Shown in pieces: positions 59,747 to 64,000 of a stretch of DNA of 64,000 bases (within the stretch, counting starts at the first letter, position 1; the number at the start of each line of letters is the position of its first letter). The stretch covers positions 1-64,000 of the forward strand of contig JAKZES010000009.1 in assembly GCA_022548915.1 (NCBI GenBank), in the 5' to 3' direction. This stretch comes from Verrucomicrobiaceae bacterium E54. Its GTDB lineage: Bacteria > Verrucomicrobiota > Verrucomicrobiia > Verrucomicrobiales > Akkermansiaceae. The notes under the pieces are model-generated. The model was given only the letters and a program-made list of their open reading frames with translations, did no database searches and was not told the DNA's origin. The translations under genes were made by a program, and so were the position numbers.

Positions 59747-60763
59747 ATGAAGGACCAGATCACCGCCACTCAGACCGAGGCCCTCGCCCGCATCGGCGAG
59801 GTCGAGGACGCCCGCAGCCTCGAAGACGCCCGGGTCGCCATTCTCGGCAAGCAGGGCAGCCTGACCCAGCTCTCGGCCGGCATGCGCGATGTGCCCAAGG
59901 AAGAGAAGGCCGAGGTCGGCCAACTGCTCAATGCGGCCCGCCAGGCCATCACCTCGGCCCTTGAGGAAAAGAAGGCCGGCCTCCAGGCCATCGCCGACGC
60001 CAAGGCGCTGGAAGGCATCGATCTCACCCTCCCCCCCCGCCCGCTCCACGGCGGTTCGCTGCATCCGCTCACCCTGATCCGTGACGAAGCGATCCAGATC
60101 CTCCGGCGCATGGGTTTCGCCCTGGCGGAGGGTCCCGAGATCGAAGACGAGTTCCACTGCTTCGACGCACTCAACACCCCCGAAGACCACCCGGCGCGCA
60201 ACGAGAAGGACACTTTCTATTTCGACTCCGGCAAGCTGCTGCGCACCCACACCTCGAGCGTGCAGGTCCGGACCATGGAAACGGAGAAGCCGCCGGTGCG
60301 CATCATCGCCCCCGGCTCGGCCTACCGCCGCGACGAGATCGACGCCACCCACCTCTCGGTCTTCAATCAGCTCGAGGGCCTCTACGTAGACACGGACGTC
60401 TCACTGGGCGACCTCAAGGGCACCCTGGAGTATTTCTTCCACGAACTCTTCGGCCCCGAGACCGACGTCCGATTCCGCCCCCACTTTTTCCCCTTCACCG
60501 AGCCCAGCTTCGAGATCGACGTGAAGCTCCACGTCAAGGGTCAGGCCCCGAAGTGGATCGAGGTCGCGGGCTGCGGCATGGTCGATCCCGCCGTCTTCGA
60601 GTCCATCGATGGCAACCGCAAGGACGACGCCTTTGATCCCGCCGCGGTCACCGGCTTCGCCTTCGGCATGGGCCTCGACCGCCTCGCCATGATCCGCTGG
60701 GGCATCAAGGACATCCGACTTCTGATCGAAAACGACGTCCGTTTCCTCAAACAGTTCGCCTGA
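59747..60763 (+). CDS. pheS: Phenylalanyl-tRNA synthetase alpha subunit
   Basis: 338 aa. An N-terminal coiled-coil arm (ALARIGEVEDARSLEDARVAILGKQGSLTQL) binds tRNA. The class II catalytic core has HPLTLIRDEAIQILRRMGF, THTSSVQVRTME, RRDEIDATHLSVFNQLEGLYVD and FGMGLDRLAMIRWGIKDIRLL. With PheT it forms the alpha2-beta2 enzyme that charges tRNA-Phe. pheT is on the same strand, but a 463-bp GxxExxY cassette sits between them. The ATG at 59747 is chosen because it starts the arm. Confidence 0.96.
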   Translation: MKDQITATQTEALARIGEVEDARSLEDARVAILGKQGSLTQLSAGMRDVPKEEKAEVGQLLNAARQAITSALEEKKAGLQAIADAKALEGIDLTLPPRPLHGGSLHPLTLIRDEAIQILRRMGFALAEGPEIEDEFHCFDALNTPEDHPARNEKDTFYFDSGKLLRTHTSSVQVRTMETEKPPVRIIAPGSAYRRDEIDATHLSVFNQLEGLYVDTDVSLGDLKGTLEYFFHELFGPETDVRFRPHFFPFTEPSFEIDVKLHVKGQAPKWIEVAGCGMVDPAVFESIDGNRKDDAFDPAAVTGFAFGMGLDRLAMIRWGIKDIRLLIENDVRFLKQFA

Positions 60764-60772
60764 GAAATCGGA

Positions 60773-61235
60773 TTCACCGCAAAGACGCGAAGAACGCGAA
60801 GTTGAGTGATGAATATCGAAGAAGTCGCCAAACAGGTCGTCGACGCTGCCTACACCGTCCACGTCGAACTCGGCCCCGGGTTACTCGAGAGCACCTATGA
60901 AGCCTGCCTTGAGCATGAACTCAGAGAGCGGGGACTCAACGTGCAGAGGCAACTTGAACAACCTGTCCACTACAAGGGTATCACGATTAATGCAGGCTAT
61001 CGCCTCGACCTGCTTGTTGAAGAGGGCGTTGTCGTCGAGTTGAAATCGGTGGAGCAACTCTTGCCGATCCATCAGGCGCAGGTCCTCACCTACCTCAAAC
61101 TATCCGGCAAGGAACTCGGTTTCCTCATCAATTTCAACGTTCCCCTTCTCAAGCAGGGCCTCCGCAGACTCATTCAATCATCCACGAAGTAACTCAGCTT
61201 CCCCAACTTCGCGAACTTCGCGTCTTTGCGGTGAA
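60773..61235. mobile_element. GxxExxY cassette bounded by 32-bp inverted repeats
   Basis: 60773-60804 and 61204-61235 are inverted repeats, 30 of 32 bases paired. Each is made of three related 9-bp units (of the type CCGCAAAGA, CGCGAAGAA, CGCGAAGTT). They bracket the GxxExxY gene and start 9 bp after the pheS stop and end 9 bp before the pheT start, so the cassette fills the whole pheS-pheT gap. Confidence 0.7.
60809..61192 (+). CDS. GxxExxY family protein, 127 aa
   Basis: The name-giving motif is G24-x-x-E27-x-x-Y30 in [39 protein letters not shown] holds a D-x11-E-x-K pattern consistent with a PD-(D/E)XK nuclease-like fold, as proposed for this family. The C-terminus reads [19 protein letters not shown]. 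The function is unknown. The start is ATG 60809; GTG 60806 is directly upstream. It lies between inverted repeats inside the pheST locus, where it is probably an insertion and might be transcribed with pheS and pheT. Confidence 0.88.
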   Translation: MNIEEVAKQVVDAAYTVHVELGPGLLESTYEACLEHELRERGLNVQRQLEQPVHYKGITINAGYRLDLLVEEGVVVELKSVEQLLPIHQAQVLTYLKLSGKELGFLINFNVPLLKQGLRRLIQSSTK

Positions 61236-61244
61236 CCCACCACC

Positions 61245-63620
61245 ATGAACGTCTCACTCAACTGGCTCGCCACCCATGTCGACCTCAAGGGCAAGTCGCC
61301 CGAAGAACTGGACAAGCTTCTCACCTTCGCCGGCGTCGAGGTCGAGGACATCCGGGTCAAGGGGGTCCCGTCCGATACGATTGTCGTCGCCCAGATCATG
61401 GAAGCCGTCCAGCACCCGAATGCCGACAAGCTCAAGGTCACCCAGGTCGATGCCGGCGAGGGCCAGCTCCGCCAGATCGTCTGCGGAGCACAGAACTACA
61501 AGGTCGGCGACAAGGTCCCCTGCTGCCTGCCCGGCACCGACCTCGGCGGCTTCGTGATCAAGGAGACAAAGATGCGTGGCGAGGAGTCGAAGGGAATGCT
61601 CGCCGCCGCCTCGGAGATCGGCCTGACCGATGCCGAGGACGGCCTCATGATCTTGCCCGAGGACGCAGAAATCGGCAAACCGGTGAAGGAAATGTTCGAC
61701 GCCGACGTGCTGCTGGAGGTCGAGGTCACGCCCAACCGACCCGACCTGCTCAGTCACTACGGCATGGCCCGTGAAATGGCGACGCTGCTGGAGGTGCCCC
61801 TCAAGGACCTGAAGATCCCGGCGCGAACCGAGACCTGCCCCGAGGGCATCCAACTCGAGGCCGCCGATGCCTGCCCCTACTACACCGCCGTCCGGATTTC
61901 CGGAGTGGAGGTCAAGGAAAGTCCGGCCTGGCTCAAGGAGCGCCTCGAGGCGATCGGGCTTCGACCGATCAACAACATCGTCGACATCACCAACTTCGTC
62001 CTCCACGAGCTGGGTCAGCCGCTGCACGCCTTCGATGCCGCCAAGGTCTCGGGCGACATCGTCGTCCGCAGTGCCAGGGACGGCGAGGTCTTCAAGGCTC
62101 TCGACGAGGCCGACTACCCGCTCGAAACCGGAGACTGCGTGATTTCCGATGAATCCGGTGCGGCGCTGGCCCTCGGCGGCGTGATGGGCGGGCTCGACAG
62201 CGGGGTCGTGGAAGGCACCACCGACATCCTTCTCGAGTCGGCTTACTTCACCCCTTCCCGGATCCGCCGCACCTCGCGCCGCACGGCGCTGATGTCGGAC
62301 TCCTCGTATCGCTTCGAACGGGGTGTCGATCCCGCGGGTGTCGACCCTGCCTCGGCCCTGGCCGTGAAGCTCATCCTCGAGCTTGCCGGCGGCAGCGCCG
62401 AGGCCGCGAGCCGGGTTGCCGGCGAGGCTCCGACCCTCACCGGTCCGGTCGCTCTCGACCTGGACCGCCTCGACCAGCTCAGCGGCGGCAGCATTTCCCA
62501 CGCCGACGCCGAATCCATTCTCACCCGTCTCGGGTTGGGCAAGAACACCGACGGGCTGTGGGAGGTTCCGTCCTTCCGGGCGGATCTCCAGCGGCACATC
62601 GACCTGGTCGAGGAAATCGTCCGCGTGAAGGGCCTCGATGCCGTGCCGTCGCGGCTGCGGGGCAGCTTCGTGCCATCGAGCCCGGTCGACCACGCCTACG
62701 ATGCCGACATGCGCCTTCGGCAGCGTCTGACCGGTCTGGGATTCCACGAGTGCCAGACGATCAAGCTGATCTCCGACGCCCAACTCGCCGACGCGCTGCC
62801 GCTCAAGCCGCTGCGCGACGGTGACACGATCCGCGTGAGCCTCCCGCTCAGCGAGGATCACGCCGTGATGCGCCCGAGCCTCGCTCCCGGCCTCCTCAGC
62901 TCGGCAGCCCGCAACATCCGTCAGGGTGCCACCAGCCTGCGTCTCTTCGAGATGGGCCGCTTCTTCCGCAACGCTGGCGGGGGCAAGGCCACCGACCTCG
63001 AAGCCGACGCACTCGGAATCCTCCTTTCCGGACCTTGCCAACCCGCCGGCTGGGATGGCTCACCGTCGAGCGCGGACGGGTTCGACCTGCTCGCCGCCAT
63101 CCAGGCACTGGTTCCGGGCACCAAGGTGCGTCTGTCGCCGCGCGAGCGCGACGGCTGGGCACTTGGGGCGGACATCCAGGCGGCAGGACAGAACCTCGGC
63201 TCTTTCGCCATGGTGGCACCCGCCCGCCAGCGCAATCTCGACGCACCCAACCCGGTCTTCCTCGCCGAACTCGACCTGGCCAAGCTGCGCAAGCTTTCGG
63301 CGGTTTCGAACGACATCGAGGAGCTTCCGCTGTACCCCGGCTCCAGCCGCGACGCGGCGATCGATGCCCCCATCGATCTCGCGAATGCCGAAATCGAAAA
63401 GGCCCTCTCGAAGGTCAACGAGCCGCTCCTCACGGGCTTCGAGTGCTTCGACCTCTTCACCGATGCCAGCGGCGAACGGCTTGCTGCCGACCGCAAGTCG
63501 ATCGCCTACCGGCTTCACTACCGTTCACCGGAAAAAACGCTCAAGACCAAGGAGGTCGACAAGGCGCACCAAGCGATCCTCGATCATCTGGCCAAAAGCC
63601 TGCCGATCCAGTTCCGCTGA
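61245..63620 (+). CDS. pheT: Phenylalanyl-tRNA synthetase beta subunit
   Basis: 791 aa. Domains in order: tRNA-binding EMAP-like domain at ~40-150 (VAQIMEAVQHPNADKLKVTQVD), B3/B4 editing domain (~210-380; FVLHELGQPLHAFDA), B5 (~400-470) and a C-terminal FDX-ACB anticodon domain (~695-791; LPLYPGSSRDAAIDAP, SIAYRLHYRSPEKTLKTKEVD). It is the partner of pheS. The gene is separated from it by the GxxExxY cassette. Start ATG 61245. Confidence 0.96.
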   Translation: MNVSLNWLATHVDLKGKSPEELDKLLTFAGVEVEDIRVKGVPSDTIVVAQIMEAVQHPNADKLKVTQVDAGEGQLRQIVCGAQNYKVGDKVPCCLPGTDLGGFVIKETKMRGEESKGMLAAASEIGLTDAEDGLMILPEDAEIGKPVKEMFDADVLLEVEVTPNRPDLLSHYGMAREMATLLEVPLKDLKIPARTETCPEGIQLEAADACPYYTAVRISGVEVKESPAWLKERLEAIGLRPINNIVDITNFVLHELGQPLHAFDAAKVSGDIVVRSARDGEVFKALDEADYPLETGDCVISDESGAALALGGVMGGLDSGVVEGTTDILLESAYFTPSRIRRTSRRTALMSDSSYRFERGVDPAGVDPASALAVKLILELAGGSAEAASRVAGEAPTLTGPVALDLDRLDQLSGGSISHADAESILTRLGLGKNTDGLWEVPSFRADLQRHIDLVEEIVRVKGLDAVPSRLRGSFVPSSPVDHAYDADMRLRQRLTGLGFHECQTIKLISDAQLADALPLKPLRDGDTIRVSLPLSEDHAVMRPSLAPGLLSSAARNIRQGATSLRLFEMGRFFRNAGGGKATDLEADALGILLSGPCQPAGWDGSPSSADGFDLLAAIQALVPGTKVRLSPRERDGWALGADIQAAGQNLGSFAMVAPARQRNLDAPNPVFLAELDLAKLRKLSAVSNDIEELPLYPGSSRDAAIDAPIDLANAEIEKALSKVNEPLLTGFECFDLFTDASGERLAADRKSIAYRLHYRSPEKTLKTKEVDKAHQAILDHLAKSLPIQFR

Positions 63621-63789
63621 CGATCGGCTCGGGGGTGACACGCTCCGAGCGCCATGACTTCGGGCGGTCGGCTGTCGGCCGACACGGAGACGCCGGGCTT
63701 TTCCAAGCCTCCCGGAGCCGTGGCTACACAGCGAACCCACTCACGGCAGCGTGGACGTCGCCCCGCCCCGTGGCCGGAGCCACTCCATC
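63621..63789. other. Spacer after pheT with a hairpin-rich sequence
   Basis: No gene is visible. It contains GTCGG-CCGAC and a GGCTT-TTCC-AAGCC stem, of the general type of the small hairpins elsewhere. It separates pheT from the convergent zinc-ribbon gene. Confidence 0.4.
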
Positions 63790-64000
63790 TCACCCGAGGT
63801 CCTCGCTCGTCACCGAGGTCTGCTCGCGGGAACCCAGCAGCTCGGCCTGCTCGATGACGCGCCGCGGCGCGTCATCAAAGCGGTAGCTGTGGCAATTCGG
63901 ACATAGCACGACCTGGCTGCCGACGATCGAGTCGCAACCCTCACAGACCTTGTATCCCCGGGGATTTTCGGCGATCTGCCGGGCTTTCTCCCGGCGGCTG
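63790..64000 (-). CDS. Zinc-ribbon protein, 3' end (partial)
   Basis: The last 69 codons and the stop (63790-63792) of a minus-strand gene whose start lies outside the window. The translated tail contains SRREKARQIAENPRGYKVC, then CEGCDSIV and VLCPNCHSYRF, a CxxC...CxxC zinc-ribbon, and ends SVTSEDLG. I believe similar zinc-ribbon tails occur in verrucomicrobial proteins of unknown function; no name can be given. A 24-bp perfect palindrome lies in its coding region. Confidence 0.7.
   Translation of the reverse strand, partial: SRREKARQIAENPRGYKVCEGCDSIVGSQVVLCPNCHSYRFDDAPRRVIEQAELLGSREQTSVTSEDLG
63853..63876. other. Perfect 24-bp palindrome in a coding region
   Basis: GATGACGCGCCG followed directly by CGGCGCGTCATC, its exact reverse complement. 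It codes for DDAPRRVI in the zinc-ribbon gene. Confidence 0.8.

Overview
The window looks like a chromosome segment of a high-GC member of Verrucomicrobiota (Verrucomicrobiales, Luteolibacter/Haloferula-like). I infer this from gene content, not from a search: two PEP-CTERM proteins, a Gfo/Idh oxidoreductase next to a DUF1080 protein, prepilin-like genes, several giant secreted proteins, and 7-bp-period arrays and small hairpin families between genes.

Layout. 1-4760: two prepilin-like genes, then secreted proteins of unknown function on the minus strand, three of them in one overlapping operon. 5200-12464: housekeeping genes (mutL, an IscA/HesB-type protein, asnS, ugd, rsmB) separated by 7-bp repeat arrays. 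12577-25362: three successive giant secreted proteins (1794, 1103 and 1223 aa) and a 39-aa membrane protein. 25608-29512: pnp, rpsO and a PlsC-type acyltransferase. 29588-36543: a probable genomic island in the 3' end of smpB, holding a 1775-aa RCC1/calcium-repeat protein and one companion gene. 36543-42789: smpB, rpoZ, a DUF3147 protein, a PqiA-PqiA-PqiB-PqiC lipid-transport operon and ndk. 42796-53522: an SBF transporter, a UPF0489-like/CapA fusion, a DUF4424/discoidin-like protein, mnmM, a PEP-CTERM protein, a class I fumarase, and the Gfo/Idh-DUF1080 pair. 53722-55294: rpmI-rplT and a VapBC-type module. 56490-59530: a diversity-generating retroelement (DGR). 59747-63620: pheS and pheT with a GxxExxY cassette inserted between them. 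63790-64000: the 3' end of a zinc-ribbon gene.

The most interesting locus is the DGR. A DGR-class reverse transcriptase (56644-57684, minus) is followed 28 bp later by a 126-bp template repeat (56490-56615) rich in AAC codons. A same-length variable repeat (58666-58791) lies at the 3' end of a formylglycine-generating-enzyme-like PEP-CTERM gene (58589-59530). The repeats differ at 22 positions, and all 22 are adenines in the template. hicB, hicA and the reverse transcriptase overlap in one operon, with a GTGA overlap between hicA and the reverse transcriptase; I see no Avd-like gene. The arrangement suggests a toxin-antitoxin-coupled DGR that diversifies an exosortase-sorted surface protein.

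Other notable signals: (i) the smpB 3' end is duplicated about 7 kb away as a displaced fragment, as expected from island integration; (ii) a 10-bp repeat at the start of the island's giant gene looks able to switch its reading frame; (iii) the GxxExxY gene is bracketed by 32-bp inverted repeats; (iv) dispersed hairpins with compensatory stem changes supply the stop codons of two genes.
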